From Lachnospiraceae bacterium (GTDB taxonomy: Bacteria; Bacillota; Clostridia; Lachnospirales; Lachnospiraceae): DNA of 64,000 bases. The stretch's first letter is position 1, and every line of letters starts with the position of its first letter. A model generated the notes under the pieces. The model worked only from the letters and a program-made list of their open reading frames with translations, had not been told where the DNA came from and ran no database searches. The stretch covers positions 694,501-758,500 of the forward strand of contig JAKVNF010000003.1 in assembly GCA_022483465.1 (NCBI GenBank), in the 5' to 3' direction. The position numbers and the translations under genes are program-made. Positions 18,433 through 28,206 of the stretch are shown one piece after another.

Positions 18433-19033
18433 CGCCCCTGCGCTATGTCTTGACGTCCGGGTCTCCCCGGCGCAGGGACCTGATCCGGCAGGTTGGGATT
18501 CCTGCCAGGATCTGCCCTGCTGTCGGGAAGGAGACCAGCAGCAAGCGGGATCCCCGCGCCTATGCGGCGGATCTTGCCCGCCACAAGGCGCAGGAGATCG
18601 CACAGCAAGAGGAGAAGACCCCCGGTGACTACTGCGTCATCGGTGCGGACACCATCGTGGTGCTAGACGGGGCGATCCTTGGAAAGCCGAAGGACCGGGC
18701 GGATGCAAAGCGCATGATCACCGCCCTCCAGGGAAGATCCCACGAGGTCATCACCGGCGTCTGCCTTTCCTACCGGCGCGACGGCCTGTCCGGACAGTGC
18801 GCCTTTTCCGAGGTCAGCTCGGTCCGGGTGGTTCCCATGTCCGAGGAGGAGATCGACTGTACCTGGCTACCGGCGAGGCCGATGACAAGGCCGGGGCCTA
18901 CGGGATTCAGGGCGCCTTTGGCGTCTACGTGGCCGGGATCGAGGGCGACTACTACAACATCGTCGGCCTGCCGATCTCCCGGCTCTATCAAACGATGAAG
19001 GAAGCGGGGCTCCTGCCGGAGCTTCCGGGATAG
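18429..19033 (+). pseudogene. maf: Maf-type nucleotide pyrophosphatase, frameshifted
   Basis: It starts at GTG 18429 (VTPLRYVLTSGSPRR). The Maf signatures SGSPRR, GADTIVVLDG and GKP are present. At about 18856-18860 the frame breaks: after MSEEEIDC the expected YLATGEADDKAGAYGIQG block continues in the +1-shifted frame to the stop at 19033. One base appears to be missing. Maf proteins hydrolyse non-canonical or modified NTPs and influence septum formation. The intact 3' half suggests a recent mutation or a sequencing error. The next gene starts 3 bases after it. Confidence 0.75.
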
Positions 19034-19036
19034 GAA

Positions 19037-19846
19037 ATGCGTCAGGAAGAAGAAAAGAACAACAGGACAGGAAACGAGCGGAAGGCCGCCGGCATCCGAA
19101 ACCGGGACCTGTTGATCCGGTACATGGAGGAGCAGGCCGCCCTCGGACACTTCGAGAAGATCGACCTGGACAATCTGAGCTCCAAGCAGATCGAGATGAT
19201 CCTCGACACCACGAACTCGATCAACGAGTTCCGAGAGCTGATGATGTACTACTCCTGCTGCATGGACGAGGTGGTCACCAAGTTTCAGGTCATGAACAAG
19301 GAGCTCTCCATCGTCCAGAACCGCAACCCCTTCGAGTCCATCAAGTCCCGGCTCAAGACCCCGATCTCCATCTACGAAAAGATGCAGCGCAAGGGCTATC
19401 CCTTCACCATCGAGGGGATCGAGCAGAACCTAAACGACGTGGCGGGGGTGCGCGTGATCTGCTCCTTCATCGAGGACATCTACAAGCTGCGGGACGCACT
19501 GCTGTCCCAGGACGACGTGCACCTGGTCCAGGAGAAGGACTACATCCGTCAGCCCAAGGACAACGGCTACCGGAGTCTCCACCTGATCATCGAGACCCCG
19601 ATCTACCTGACCACCGGCAAGAAGCTGGTCCGGTGCGAGGTGCAGCTGCGCACGATCGCGATGGACTTCTGGGCGAGCCTGGATCACAAGATCAAGTACA
19701 AGCAGGACATCCCCAACGAGGAGGCCATCGAGGAGGAGATGAAGTACAGCGCCGAGATGATCAACCAGCTGGACCAGAGAATGCAGCAGATCCACAACAA
19801 GATCCGGGAGGCAAAGGACAAGCCCTACGCCCGGGAAAAGAATTAG
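19037..19846 (+). CDS. Small alarmone synthetase, (p)ppGpp synthetase RelQ/RelP-like
   Basis: 269 residues with a RelA/SpoT synthetase domain (about 75-225): IKSRLKTPISIYEKM with the ATP-binding basic cluster, DVAGVRVIC, YIRQPKDNGYRSLHL and EVQLRTIAMDFWASLDHKI. There is no hydrolase, TGS or ACT domain, so it makes but does not degrade the alarmone. A helical C-terminal tail follows, as in RelQ tetramers. It lies 3 bases after maf and ends before a terminator. Function in stress control of growth is inferred from the family. Confidence 0.88.
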   Translation: MRQEEEKNNRTGNERKAAGIRNRDLLIRYMEEQAALGHFEKIDLDNLSSKQIEMILDTTNSINEFRELMMYYSCCMDEVVTKFQVMNKELSIVQNRNPFESIKSRLKTPISIYEKMQRKGYPFTIEGIEQNLNDVAGVRVICSFIEDIYKLRDALLSQDDVHLVQEKDYIRQPKDNGYRSLHLIIETPIYLTTGKKLVRCEVQLRTIAMDFWASLDHKIKYKQDIPNEEAIEEEMKYSAEMINQLDQRMQQIHNKIREAKDKPYAREKN

Positions 19847-19856
19847 AAGAATCACG

Positions 19857-19896
19857 AAAAAACCGATTCCGGCAGGACTGCCGAAATCGGTTTTTG
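19857..19896. terminator. Bidirectional terminator between converging genes
   Basis: AAAAACCGATT pairs with AATCGGTTTTT enclosing a second small stem (CGGCAG/CTGCCG). A and T runs flank it. It serves the alarmone synthetase gene and the methyltransferase on the other strand. Confidence 0.8.
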
Positions 19897-19927
19897 TATA
19901 TCGGTTTGTATATTCTGTAAGGATCGC

Positions 19928-20800
19928 TTATTCCTTTGCAGTCCACCTGCCGGCGGCGCCGCAGGGAAGGACCAGGCCGTTTCCCGTGACGGGAAGGCCC
20001 ACCTCCTCGGCCTCCACATTTCCCGGATGCACCGGATCCAGTGCCGTGTGCAGAAGGTAGGAGAGCACCGCCGGCTGAAGACCGGTGGTGTAGGAGTTTA
20101 ACAGCACAAAGAGCGGATGATCCGAGAGGATCTTTGCCAGAAGCTGCAGGAGCGGAAAGATCGACTCCTCCATCTTCCAGATCTCCCCCTTGGGGCCTCT
20201 GCCGTAGGAGGGCGGATCCAGGATGATCGCGTCGTACCGGCTGCCCCGCCGGATCTCCCGCTCGACAAACTTCGTGCAGTCATCCACAAGCCACCGCACC
20301 GGCCGGTCGGCAAGGCCGGAGAGCTGGGCGTTCTCCCTGGCCCAGGTGACCATGCCCTTGGAGGCGTCTACATGGGTCACGGAGGCGCCGGCAGCAAGGG
20401 CTGCCAGGGTGGCGCCGCCCGTGTAGGCAAAGAGGTTCAGCACCCGAACGCTCCTTCCCGAGGACACCGCGTCCTGGATCAGCACGGAAAACCAGTCCCA
20501 GTTCACCGCCTGCTCCGGAAAGAGCCCGGTGTGCTTGAAGGAGAAGGGCTTTAACATGAACTTCCGGTCCCGATAGGAGATCATCCACTCCTCGGGGAGG
20601 TCAAAGAACTTCCACTCGCCGCCGCCCTTGGCGCTTCGATAATAGTGGCCGTTCACCTTGTCCCACTTCTTTCCCCGGGGGGTGTCCCAGATGACCTGGG
20701 GGTCCGGCCGGATCAGCCGGTACGAGCCCCAGCGCTCGAGCTTTTCTCCCCGGGAGGTGTCGAGCACCTCATAGTCCTTCCACTGATCCGCTATCCACAT
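19928..20800 (-). CDS. Class I SAM-dependent methyltransferase (RlmI-like)
   Basis: 290 residues. A Rossmann methyltransferase core lies at about 115-230, with the SAM-binding NLFAYTGGATLAALAAGA and the substrate-site motif DPPSYGRG. It resembles the PF10672 family (RlmI/RlmL-type 23S rRNA cytosine or guanine methyltransferases), but the N-terminal PUA domain of RlmI is not evident. Start ATG 20800 is preceded on its strand by GAGAGGAAGG. It is monocistronic and converges on the synthetase operon. Confidence 0.75.
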   Translation of the reverse strand: MWIADQWKDYEVLDTSRGEKLERWGSYRLIRPDPQVIWDTPRGKKWDKVNGHYYRSAKGGGEWKFFDLPEEWMISYRDRKFMLKPFSFKHTGLFPEQAVNWDWFSVLIQDAVSSGRSVRVLNLFAYTGGATLAALAAGASVTHVDASKGMVTWARENAQLSGLADRPVRWLVDDCTKFVEREIRRGSRYDAIILDPPSYGRGPKGEIWKMEESIFPLLQLLAKILSDHPLFVLLNSYTTGLQPAVLSYLLHTALDPVHPGNVEAEEVGLPVTGNGLVLPCGAAGRWTAKE

Positions 20801-20978
20801 GGCATAACCTTCCTCTCTGCCCGACAGGGCTTTTCCATCTTAACACATGGCGGTGGAAAGACAACCAAAAGGCCGCTAGGAGCGGGGACAAACCCGCCAC
20901 GTACCGCGCGGAGGAAAAAATGGCCGGAACCGAAGTCAAATTTTTGTGAAAATCAGAGAAATTTTTTTCATTTTCCTC

Positions 20979-21007
20979 TTGCAAGAAGTTAGGGGTTCGG
21001 TTACAAT
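20979..21007 (+). promoter_or_regulatory. S10 operon promoter
   Basis: TTGCAA (20979-20984), 17-bp spacer, TACAAT (21002-21007), the only strong promoter seen before rpsJ; the cluster runs from here to rplQ with further internal promoters. Confidence 0.75.
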
Positions 21008-21013
21008 AATCGT

Positions 21014-21319
21014 CGCTGTGACATGATAGCTGTGAAGCGAGAGGTTGCCGCGGATTTATCCCGCGGGTTACTCCGTGGAGCGAATGTCTGGGGCCGTTCT
21101 GGAATGACCTGACAGAAGACAAACAGGGCCCAACAATCTGACGACAAGTCACTGTACCGATGAATACCGCATCACGCGGAATTTACAGTCTGCCCCGAGC
21201 AGAAACGACGTGTGAAAGTCCTTTTTATTTTTGAGATAGGAGGACACGCACGGGAGTGTGTACAGTCACCGCTTGTCGTACTTCGATTCCAAAGTGCGAA
21301 TAAGGAGGCGACTTTTTTT
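21014..21319 (+). promoter_or_regulatory. Long structured leader of the S10 operon
   Basis: About 300 bases without a gene between the promoter and rpsJ. Several short hairpins are visible, such as CGCGG/CCGCG near 21055-21075 and CCGC/GCGG near 21170-21182, plus the 11-mer GCTGTGAAGCG (21029-21039) shared with the tuf leader. A leader of this length before rpsJ suggests autogenous control, in many bacteria by L4. I cannot match it to a named RNA family by eye. A short frame at 21212 in this region is not the rpsJ start. Confidence 0.55.
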
Positions 21320-21637
21320 ATGGCAAATCAGGTTATGAGAATCACATTGAAGGCTTACGATCACGAGCTCATCGATGCTTCCGCTAAGAAGATCATCGAC
21401 ACCGTGAAGAAGAGCGGCTCTCAGGTCTCCGGACCGGTTCCGCTTCCCACCAAGAAGGAAGTGGTGACCATCCTCCGCGCTGTGCATAAGTACAAGGACA
21501 GCCGTGAGCAGTTCGAGCAGAGAACCCACAAGAGACTGATCGACGTCATCAACCCGACTCAGAAGACGGTTGACAGCCTTCAGCATCTGGAGATGCCCGC
21601 CGGCGTTTACGTCAACGTCAAGATGCAGAACAAGTAA
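21320..21637 (+). CDS. rpsJ: 30S ribosomal protein S10
   Basis: 105 residues, [20 protein letters not shown]10 sits in the small-subunit head and, as NusE, also joins the antitermination complex. AAGGAGG at 21302 fits the ATG at 21320. The [10 protein letters not shown] and RTHKRLIDV blocks are conserved. Unusually, 316 non-coding bases separate it from rplC. Confidence 0.97.
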   Translation: MANQVMRITLKAYDHELIDASAKKIIDTVKKSGSQVSGPVPLPTKKEVVTILRAVHKYKDSREQFEQRTHKRLIDVINPTQKTVDSLQHLEMPAGVYVNVKMQNK

Positions 21638-21953
21638 TTCTGCGGGCAATGAAAAAGCAGGCAGCGCGGCAAGTGCCGTGTTTGCAGATAAACCTCTACT
21701 AGAATGACATCTTCCCGGGGCAGGGCACCTGTGAACCCCCGCATCGGGTGACAGGATGGGACACGGAGACAGCGGCCGCAGGTCAGGCCGGCAGTCAGCA
21801 GCAGACTGGAGCCTCCGGGAACTCTGATCACACACAGAAGTCCCCTCGGATGTCCGCTGTAGAACAACGCAGCAGAAAGCACGCTGCGGCATAACACGGT
21901 TTGGTTTATGCCGTGTTACAACACCGGAGAACCCGGTAGAAAAGAGGTCAGTA
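21638..21953 (+). promoter_or_regulatory. 316-base structured gap between rpsJ and rplC
   Basis: In most Firmicutes rpsJ and rplC are nearly adjacent. Here a gene-free stretch contains several possible stems, including AACACGG (21894-21900) with CCGTGTT close to the rplC start. No good promoter is seen. It may be an intra-operon regulatory RNA or processing site. Confidence 0.45.
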
Positions 21954-22634
21954 ATGAAGAAAGAGATCCTTGCAACGAAGGTCGGTATGACCCAGATCTT
22001 CCAGGAGGACGGCACTCTCGTCCCTGTCACCGTTCTGGAGGCAGAGCCCAATGTCGTCACCCAGATCAAGACCATCGAGAACGACGGCTATGAGGCAGTT
22101 CAGGTCGGCTTCGGCGATGCGGTTGATCGCGTCAAGTCCAAAGACAAGAGCGGCAGAGTTGAGGTCGCACACCGTCACGGCGTCAACAGAGCTGAGGCAG
22201 GCCAATTCAAGAAGGCCGGCGTCTCCAGCAAGAAGTATTTGAGAGAGTTCCGCCTCGAGAACACCGCTGACTACAAGGCCGGCGATGAGATCAAGGCTGA
22301 CATCTTTGCTGAGGGTGACCGCATCGACGTCACCGCCATCAGCAAGGGCAAGGGATTCCTGAGTGCCATCCAGAAGGGTCAGCACAGAGGACCTATGGGC
22401 CACGGCTCCAAGTTCCACCGCCATCAGGGATCCAACAACTCCAGTTCCACCCCCAGCCGTGTCTTCAAGGGCAAGGGAATGCCCGGACACGCAGGCAGCG
22501 TTCAGGTAACCGTCAGGAACCTCACGGTTGTCAAGGTCGATCCCGAGAAGAACCTCATCCTGGTGAAGGGTGCTGTTCCCGGACCGAAGAAGGGCCTTGT
22601 CACCATCAAGGAGACCACCAAGGTCGAAGCCTGA
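21954..22634 (+). CDS. rplC: 50S ribosomal protein L3
   Basis: 226 residues. L3 binds 23S rRNA near the 3' end and reaches the peptidyl transferase centre through its extended loop, seen here as [14 protein letters not shown] and [13 protein letters not shown]. The ATG at 21954 follows AAAGAGGTC. About 15 residues longer than the E. coli protein, mostly in the middle. Confidence 0.96.
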   Translation: MKKEILATKVGMTQIFQEDGTLVPVTVLEAEPNVVTQIKTIENDGYEAVQVGFGDAVDRVKSKDKSGRVEVAHRHGVNRAEAGQFKKAGVSSKKYLREFRLENTADYKAGDEIKADIFAEGDRIDVTAISKGKGFLSAIQKGQHRGPMGHGSKFHRHQGSNNSSSTPSRVFKGKGMPGHAGSVQVTVRNLTVVKVDPEKNLILVKGAVPGPKKGLVTIKETTKVEA

Positions 22635-22664
22635 CCGATATCTGAATGAAAGGAGGACCATTCA

Positions 22665-23288
22665 ATGGCTAGCGTAACAGTATTCAATATGGAAGGCGCC
22701 GAGGTCGGCACCATGGAGCTTTCCGATAAGCTTTTCGGCGTCGAGATCAACGAGCACCTTGTCCATCAGGCCGTTGTACAGCAGCTGGCTGACAACCGCC
22801 AGGGCACCCAGAAGGCAAAGACCCGTTCTGAGGTTTCCCACTCCACGATCAAGCCTTGGAGACAGAAGGGAACCGGCCATGCAAGACAGGGTTCCACGAG
22901 AGCTCCCCAGTGGAGACACGGCGGCGTTGTGTTCGCACCCGTGCCGCGTGACTACTCCTTCAAGCTCAACAAGAAGGAGAAGAGAGCCGCTCTGGCATCC
23001 GCTCTCACGGATCGCCTGCAGCAGAAGAAGCTCATCGTTGTCGACGAGCTGAAGTTCGAGACCCCCAAGACCAAGGAGTTCGCAAAGGTTCTGGGCAATC
23101 TCAAGGTGCAGGGCAAGGCTTTCGTCGTTGTGGCTGACGGCAGTGCAGATGTGGTTCGCTGCGCAGCGAACATCCCCACCGTCAAGACCGCGGGCACGAA
23201 CGAGCTCAATGTCTACGACATCATGAACGCACAGGCAGTCATCCTCACGAAGGACGCTGTCAACAAGATCCAGGAGGTGTACGCATAA
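22665..23288 (+). CDS. rplD: 50S ribosomal protein L4
   Basis: 207 residues. The exit-tunnel extension is recognised by KPWRQKGTGHARQGS near residues 65-80. L4 is the classical autoregulator of S10 operons, which fits the long leader upstream. AAGGAGG at 22650. The stop overlaps the rplW start (TAATG), giving translational coupling. Confidence 0.96.
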   Translation: MASVTVFNMEGAEVGTMELSDKLFGVEINEHLVHQAVVQQLADNRQGTQKAKTRSEVSHSTIKPWRQKGTGHARQGSTRAPQWRHGGVVFAPVPRDYSFKLNKKEKRAALASALTDRLQQKKLIVVDELKFETPKTKEFAKVLGNLKVQGKAFVVVADGSADVVRCAANIPTVKTAGTNELNVYDIMNAQAVILTKDAVNKIQEVYA

Positions 23289-23587
23289 TGGCAGCGCTTG
23301 GTTACTATGACGTCATTTTGAAGCCCGTTGTCACCGAGAAGAGCATGAACGCGGCTCAGGAAAAGAAGTACACGTTCTACGTTCATCCGGAAGCAAATAA
23401 GATTCAGATCAGAGAGGCCGTTGAGAAGCTCTTCGACGGCGCTAAGGTCAAGAAGGTCAACACCGTGACCGTCCGTCCCAAGAAGAAGAGAAGAGGCATG
23501 GTGGAAGGCGAGACCGCAAAGGCCAAGAAGGCCATTGTGTTCCTGACTGAGGATTCCAAGGACATTGATTTCTATCAGGGCCTTTGA
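23288..23587 (+). CDS. rplW: 50S ribosomal protein L23
   Basis: 99 residues. L23 lies at the tunnel exit and docks trigger factor and SRP. PVVTEKSMNAA near the start and the basic VRPKKKRRG loop are typical. It starts at the base where rplD ends. Confidence 0.95.
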   Translation: MAALGYYDVILKPVVTEKSMNAAQEKKYTFYVHPEANKIQIREAVEKLFDGAKVKKVNTVTVRPKKKRRGMVEGETAKAKKAIVFLTEDSKDIDFYQGL

Positions 23588-23659
23588 GAATCATAAAAAC
23601 CGGATCGACAGCCAAACCTATGGTCCGGTGCGGTGCAAATAAAACAAGGAGTATGAATC

Positions 23660-24499
23660 ATGGGAATTAAAAAGTATACCGCTTATACCCCGTCCAGACG
23701 GAACATGTCCGGTTCCGATTTCGCGGAGATCACAAAGACCACGCCCGAGAAGAGTCTGATCGTCTCCAAGAATCAGAAGGCCGGCAGAAACAACCAGGGC
23801 AAGATCACGGTTCGTCACAGAGGCGGCGGAAACAGAAAGAAGTACAGACAGATCGATTTCAGAAGACTCAAGGATGATGTCCCTGCAAAGGTCATCGGCA
23901 TTGAGTACGATCCGAACCGTACTGCAAACATCGCCCTCATCGCCTATGCAGATGGCGAGAAGGCTTACATCCTGGCACCTCAGGGCCTGACTGATGGCAT
24001 GACCGTCATGAACGGACCCAAGGCCGAGGTGAGAGTCGGCAACTGCCTTCCTCTCTCCGAGATCCCCGTTGGTACCACGATCCACAACATCGAGCTGTAT
24101 CCCGGAAAGGGCGGCCAGCTGGTCCGCACTGCCGGTGCAAGCGCACAGCTGATGGCAAAGGAGAACGGCTATGCCACGCTTCGTCTTCCCTCTGGTGAGA
24201 TGAGAATGGTCCCGATCGCCTGCAGAGCAACCATCGGCACCGTCGGCAACATCGATCACAACCTGGTCAACTACGGCAAGGCAGGCCGTGTCCGCCACAT
24301 GGGCATCCGTCCTACCGTCCGCGGATCTGTCATGAACCCCAACGATCACCCTCATGGTGGTGGAGAAGGTAAGGCACCTGTTGGACGTCCCGGCCCTGTC
24401 ACACCTTGGGGCAAGCCCGCTCTTGGTCACATCACCAGAAAGCACAAGTCTTCTGACAAGCTGATCATCAGACGCAAGAACGGCAGAGGAATCAAATAA
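23660..24499 (+). CDS. rplB: 50S ribosomal protein L2
   Basis: 279 residues. L2 is needed for subunit joining and peptidyl transfer. The conserved histidine region [12 protein letters not shown] near residue 230 is intact, and the C-terminus carries the TPWGKPALG segment. AAGGAG at 23645. A 72-base gap separates it from rplW. Confidence 0.97.
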   Translation: MGIKKYTAYTPSRRNMSGSDFAEITKTTPEKSLIVSKNQKAGRNNQGKITVRHRGGGNRKKYRQIDFRRLKDDVPAKVIGIEYDPNRTANIALIAYADGEKAYILAPQGLTDGMTVMNGPKAEVRVGNCLPLSEIPVGTTIHNIELYPGKGGQLVRTAGASAQLMAKENGYATLRLPSGEMRMVPIACRATIGTVGNIDHNLVNYGKAGRVRHMGIRPTVRGSVMNPNDHPHGGGEGKAPVGRPGPVTPWGKPALGHITRKHKSSDKLIIRRKNGRGIK

Positions 24500-24510
24500 G
24501 GAGGTAAGTC

Positions 24511-24795
24511 ATGGCTAGATCACTGAAGAAAGGCCCCTTCGCGGATGAGAGCCTTTTAAAGAAGGTAGATGCAGCAAACGCTGCAGGCGATAAGACCGTC
24601 ATCAAGACCTGGTCCCGCCGTTCTACCATTTATCCTTCCTTCGTGGGTCACACCATTGCGGTGCACGACGGAAGAAAGCACGTCCCGGTTTACATCACAG
24701 AGGATATGGTCGGTCACAAGCTCGGCGAGTTCGTCCTGACCAGAACGTTCCGCGGTCACAACGGGAACAACAAGGAGGCCTCCACAGGCAGGTAA
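24511..24795 (+). CDS. rpsS: 30S ribosomal protein S19
   Basis: 94 residues, [15 protein letters not shown]. It binds 16S rRNA with S13 at the head. GGAGG is 6 bases before the ATG. The family core ([23 protein letters not shown]) is complete. Confidence 0.96.
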   Translation: MARSLKKGPFADESLLKKVDAANAAGDKTVIKTWSRRSTIYPSFVGHTIAVHDGRKHVPVYITEDMVGHKLGEFVLTRTFRGHNGNNKEASTGR

Positions 24796-24847
24796 TCCGC
24801 CTGTGTGGACGTGCGCAGAAAAGATTTGAAAGGAGTTCATCAATCCT

Positions 24848-25249
24848 ATGGCTAAGGGACATAGAACACAGGTTAAGAGAGCCAGGAATGCGGTGAAGGA
24901 TACGAGACCGCACGCAAAGCTCACATATGCTAGAATTCCCGTTCAGAAGGCCTGCTACGTAATGGATGCCATCAGAGGCAAGGACGTTACGACGGCAATC
25001 GGAATTCTGGAGTACAATCCGAGATACGCTTCCAGCGTAATCCTGAAGTTACTGAAGTCTGCCATCGCAAACGCAGAGAACAATCTCGGCATGAGCGCTG
25101 ACCGCCTCTACATCGCAGAGTGCAACGCCTCCAACGGACCCATCATGAAGAGGATCCAGCCCAGAGCACAGGGCAGAGCGTACAGAATTCTGAAGAGAAT
25201 GAGCAACCTGTACATCATCCTCGATGAGAAGAAGGTTGAGGAAGCGTAA
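24848..25249 (+). CDS. rplV: 50S ribosomal protein L22
   Basis: 133 residues. L22 lines the exit tunnel with the beta hairpin around MKRIQPRAQGRAYRI (near residues 96-112), the site of macrolide resistance mutations; no unusual insertion is seen. AAAGGAG upstream. The N-terminal first 15 residues are a basic extension. Confidence 0.95.
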   Translation: MAKGHRTQVKRARNAVKDTRPHAKLTYARIPVQKACYVMDAIRGKDVTTAIGILEYNPRYASSVILKLLKSAIANAENNLGMSADRLYIAECNASNGPIMKRIQPRAQGRAYRILKRMSNLYIILDEKKVEEA

Positions 25250-25273
25250 TTCAGCGTTTGAAAGGAGCCTATA

Positions 25274-25945
25274 ATGGGACAGAAAGTTAATCCTCATGGC
25301 ATGAGAGTCGGCGTCATCAAAGACTGGGATTCCAGATGGTACGCTGACGCAAACTTCTCTGACATGCTGGTTGAAGACTACAACATCCGGAAGTTCTTAA
25401 AGAAGAAGCTGGCACAGGCTGGCATCTCCAAGATCGAGATCGAGAGAGCCTCCGAGAGAGTGAAGATCACCGTCTACTCCGCAAAGCCGGGCGTTGTCAT
25501 CGGCAAGGGCGGCGCAGAGATCGAGAACACCAAGAAGCAGCTGCAGAAGCTCACCGACAAGAAGGTCGTCCTCGAGATCAAGGAAATCAAGCGTCCCGAC
25601 AAGGATGCACAGCTCGTTGCAGAGAACATCGCACAGCAGCTTGAGAACCGTGTTGCGTTCCGCCGCGCGATGAAGTCCGCAATGAACAGAACCATGAAGT
25701 CTGGTGCTCTTGGATTCAAGGCAACCTGCGGCGGCCGTCTCGGCGGTGCCGATATCGCCCGCACCGAGTCCTGCTCCGACGGAACCATTCCGCTGCAGAC
25801 ACTCCGCGCAGACATCGACTATGGTTTCGCAGAAGCTAACACAACATACGGCAAGGTCGGCGTCAAGGTCTGGATCTACAAGGGAGACATCCTTCCCAAG
25901 AAGCACAATGACGCACCTGCAGCAGTCGAAGGGGGTGCACGCTAA
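25274..25945 (+). CDS. rpsC: 30S ribosomal protein S3
   Basis: 223 residues. KH domain with GKGG loop ([10 protein letters not shown], about 76-85) and the C-terminal domain at the mRNA entry tunnel. [13 protein letters not shown] is the standard N-terminus. AAAGGAGC precedes the ATG. Its stop overlaps the rplP start (TAATG). Confidence 0.97.
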   Translation: MGQKVNPHGMRVGVIKDWDSRWYADANFSDMLVEDYNIRKFLKKKLAQAGISKIEIERASERVKITVYSAKPGVVIGKGGAEIENTKKQLQKLTDKKVVLEIKEIKRPDKDAQLVAENIAQQLENRVAFRRAMKSAMNRTMKSGALGFKATCGGRLGGADIARTESCSDGTIPLQTLRADIDYGFAEANTTYGKVGVKVWIYKGDILPKKHNDAPAAVEGGAR

Positions 25946-26373
25946 TGTTAATGCCGAAGAGAGTTAAGTATCGTGAGCAGTTCCGTGGCAACCGCCGTGG
26001 AAAGGCAACCCGTGGCAACACCGTGACCTACGGTGAGTACGGTCTCGTCGCCCTGGATCCCGCATGGGTCAAGGCAAACCAGATCGAGGCAGCCCGTGTC
26101 GCGCTGACCCGTTACATCAAGCGTGGCGGTCAGGTTTGGATCAAGATTTTCCCCGACAAGCCCATCACCAAGAAGCCTCTGGGTGTTCGAATGGGATCCG
26201 GAAAGGGCGCAGTCGAGTACTGGGTATCTGTTGTAAAGCCCGGCAGAGTTCTTTTTGAGATCTCCGGTGTACCTGAGGAGCAGGCTAAGGAAGCTCTTCG
26301 TCTGGCGGGAACCAAGCTCCCGATCCGCACGAAGATCGTTTCCAAGGCTGACCTGGAAGGCGGTGCAGAATGA
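25945..26373 (+). CDS. rplP: 50S ribosomal protein L16
   Basis: 142 residues, [16 protein letters not shown]16 helps form the A-site tRNA binding region of the large subunit. Coupled to rpsC upstream and rpmC downstream by overlapping stop and start codons. Confidence 0.96.
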   Translation: MLMPKRVKYREQFRGNRRGKATRGNTVTYGEYGLVALDPAWVKANQIEAARVALTRYIKRGGQVWIKIFPDKPITKKPLGVRMGSGKGAVEYWVSVVKPGRVLFEISGVPEEQAKEALRLAGTKLPIRTKIVSKADLEGGAE

Positions 26374-26570
26374 AGTCAAACGAATACGTAAAGGATTTAC
26401 AGACCAAGTCTGTTGATGAGTTAAAAGAGGATCTCACTTCCGCAAAGAAGGAGCTCTTCAATCTGAGATTCCAGAATGCAACAAGCCAGCTGACCAACAC
26501 GGCAGAGATCACGAAGGTTCGCAAGAACATTGCGAGAATCCAGACCGCGATCAACGCAAAGGCAGAGTAA
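26370..26570 (+). CDS. rpmC: 50S ribosomal protein L29
   Basis: 66 residues of two helices, with the family block [15 protein letters not shown]. It sits at the exit tunnel next to L23. Its ATG overlaps the rplP stop (ATGA). Confidence 0.95.
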   Translation: MKSNEYVKDLQTKSVDELKEDLTSAKKELFNLRFQNATSQLTNTAEITKVRKNIARIQTAINAKAE

Positions 26571-26599
26571 ATTCGGGAAAACGCAGAAAGGAGCGCACC

Positions 26600-26857
26600 G
26601 TGGAAGAGAGAAATTTGAGAAAGGTCCGTATCGGTAAGGTCGTGAGCGACAAGATGGACAAGACTGTCGTCGTCTCCATCGAGAACCACGTCAAGCATCC
26701 GGTCATCGGCAAGATTGTGAAGAGAACTTACACGCTGAAGGCACACGATGAGAAGAACGAGTGCGGTGTAGGTGATACCGTAAAGGTGATGGAGACCAGG
26801 CCCCTGTCCAAGACAAAGAGATGGAGAGTCGTTTCCATTGTTGAAAAAGCTAGATAA
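26600..26857 (+). CDS. rpsQ: 30S ribosomal protein S17
   Basis: 85 residues, GTG start with AAAGGAG 7 bases upstream. OB-fold primary 16S rRNA binder; [14 protein letters not shown] and [14 protein letters not shown]-like core present ([16 protein letters not shown]). Confidence 0.95.
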   Translation: MEERNLRKVRIGKVVSDKMDKTVVVSIENHVKHPVIGKIVKRTYTLKAHDEKNECGVGDTVKVMETRPLSKTKRWRVVSIVEKAR

Positions 26858-26938
26858 TACTGGTATGATCTACAGGTTGCGGAACTGGGACACGCCCGGT
26901 TCCGGCACCGTTTTGAAACCATCAGAAAGGAATTAGAC

Positions 26939-27307
26939 ATGATTCAGCAGGAAACCAGACTGAAGGTCGCGGACAACACCGGTGCCAGAGAGCTGCTCTG
27001 CATCCGTGTTTGCGGCGGATCTACAAGAAGATATGCCCGCATCGGCGATACCATCGTTGCAACCGTGAAGGATGCAGCGCCCGGCGGTATGGTCAAGAAG
27101 GGCGATGTGGTGAAGGCGGTTGTCGTCCGCACGGTTCGCGAGACCAGACGGTCTGACGGATCCTACATCCGCTTTGATGAGAATGCAGCAGTCATTATTA
27201 AGGACGATTTAACTCCGACAGGAACCCGTATTTTCGGACCTGTAGCAAGAGAGCTTCGTGAGAAGCACTTCATGAAGATCCTTTCCCTTGCTCCGGAAGT
27301 ATTGTAA
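26939..27307 (+). CDS. rplN: 50S ribosomal protein L14
   Basis: 122 residues, [19 protein letters not shown]. It contacts the small subunit in an intersubunit bridge. AAAGGAA upstream. The preceding 81-base gap can form a GC-rich hairpin (GGAACTGGGAC/CCGGTTCC). Confidence 0.96.
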   Translation: MIQQETRLKVADNTGARELLCIRVCGGSTRRYARIGDTIVATVKDAAPGGMVKKGDVVKAVVVRTVRETRRSDGSYIRFDENAAVIIKDDLTPTGTRIFGPVARELREKHFMKILSLAPEVL

Positions 27308-27319
27308 GGAGGACGAGAA

Positions 27320-27631
27320 ATGGCAACAGCGAAGATTAAGAAGGGCGATACCGTCAGAGTAATCGCCGGCAGAGAGCTTGGCAAAGAGGGCAAGGTCACG
27401 GCCGTCGATGTCAAGAATCACAAGGTCCTGGTCGAGGGCATCAACAAGGTCAAGAAGCACGAGAAGCCGAACATGAACAATCAGAACGGCCAGATCGTCG
27501 AGAAGGAAGCGTTCCTTGACCTCTCCAATGTCATGCTGGTCGTGGACGGCAAGGCTACCAGAGTCGGCTTCAAGGTCGAGGATGGCAAGAAGGTCCGTTT
27601 CGCCAAGGCAACCGGCAAGACCATTGACTGA
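27320..27631 (+). CDS. rplX: 50S ribosomal protein L24
   Basis: 103 residues with a KOW motif ([21 protein letters not shown]). Assembly initiator of the large subunit. AAGGAGG lies 11 bases before the ATG. Confidence 0.95.
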   Translation: MATAKIKKGDTVRVIAGRELGKEGKVTAVDVKNHKVLVEGINKVKKHEKPNMNNQNGQIVEKEAFLDLSNVMLVVDGKATRVGFKVEDGKKVRFAKATGKTID

Positions 27632-27651
27632 GGAAGAAAGGAGGAAACGCT

Positions 27652-28194
27652 TTGAGCAGACTGAAAGATCAGTACAACAATGAGATCCGCGAGGCTCTCA
27701 CCAAGAAGTTCGGCTATACGAACCCGATGCAGGTTCCGAAGCTCGACAAGATCGTGGTCAACATGGCAGTCGGCGAGGCTAAGGAGAACGAGAAGGTTCT
27801 CGAGAGCGCAGCCAAGGATATGACCGAGATCACCGGTCAGAAGCCGGTTTACACCAAGGCTAAGAAGTCCATCGCAAACTTCAAGATCCGTGAGGGTATG
27901 CCGATCGGATGCAAGGTCACCCTTCGTGGCGATCGTATGTATGAGTTCCTGGATCGCCTTGTTTCCCTGGCTCTGCCCCGTGTCCGCGACTTCCGTGGCG
28001 TGAACCCGAACTCCTTTGATGGCAGAGGGAACTACGCCATGGGCATCAAGGAGCAGTTGATTTTCCCTGAGATCGAGTACGACAAGGTCGACAAGGTCAG
28101 AGGCATGGACATCATCTTCACAACCACCGCCAACACCGATGAGGAAGCGCGCGAGCTGCTGAGACTGTTCGGTATGCCTTTTGCAAAGAACTAA
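27652..28194 (+). CDS. rplE: 50S ribosomal protein L5
   Basis: 180 residues, TTG start after AAAGGAGG. L5 binds 5S rRNA and P-site tRNA. Conserved segments [14 protein letters not shown] and [17 protein letters not shown] are present. Confidence 0.96.
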   Translation: MSRLKDQYNNEIREALTKKFGYTNPMQVPKLDKIVVNMAVGEAKENEKVLESAAKDMTEITGQKPVYTKAKKSIANFKIREGMPIGCKVTLRGDRMYEFLDRLVSLALPRVRDFRGVNPNSFDGRGNYAMGIKEQLIFPEIEYDKVDKVRGMDIIFTTTANTDEEARELLRLFGMPFAKN

Positions 28195-28206
28195 AAGGAG
28201 ATTGAC

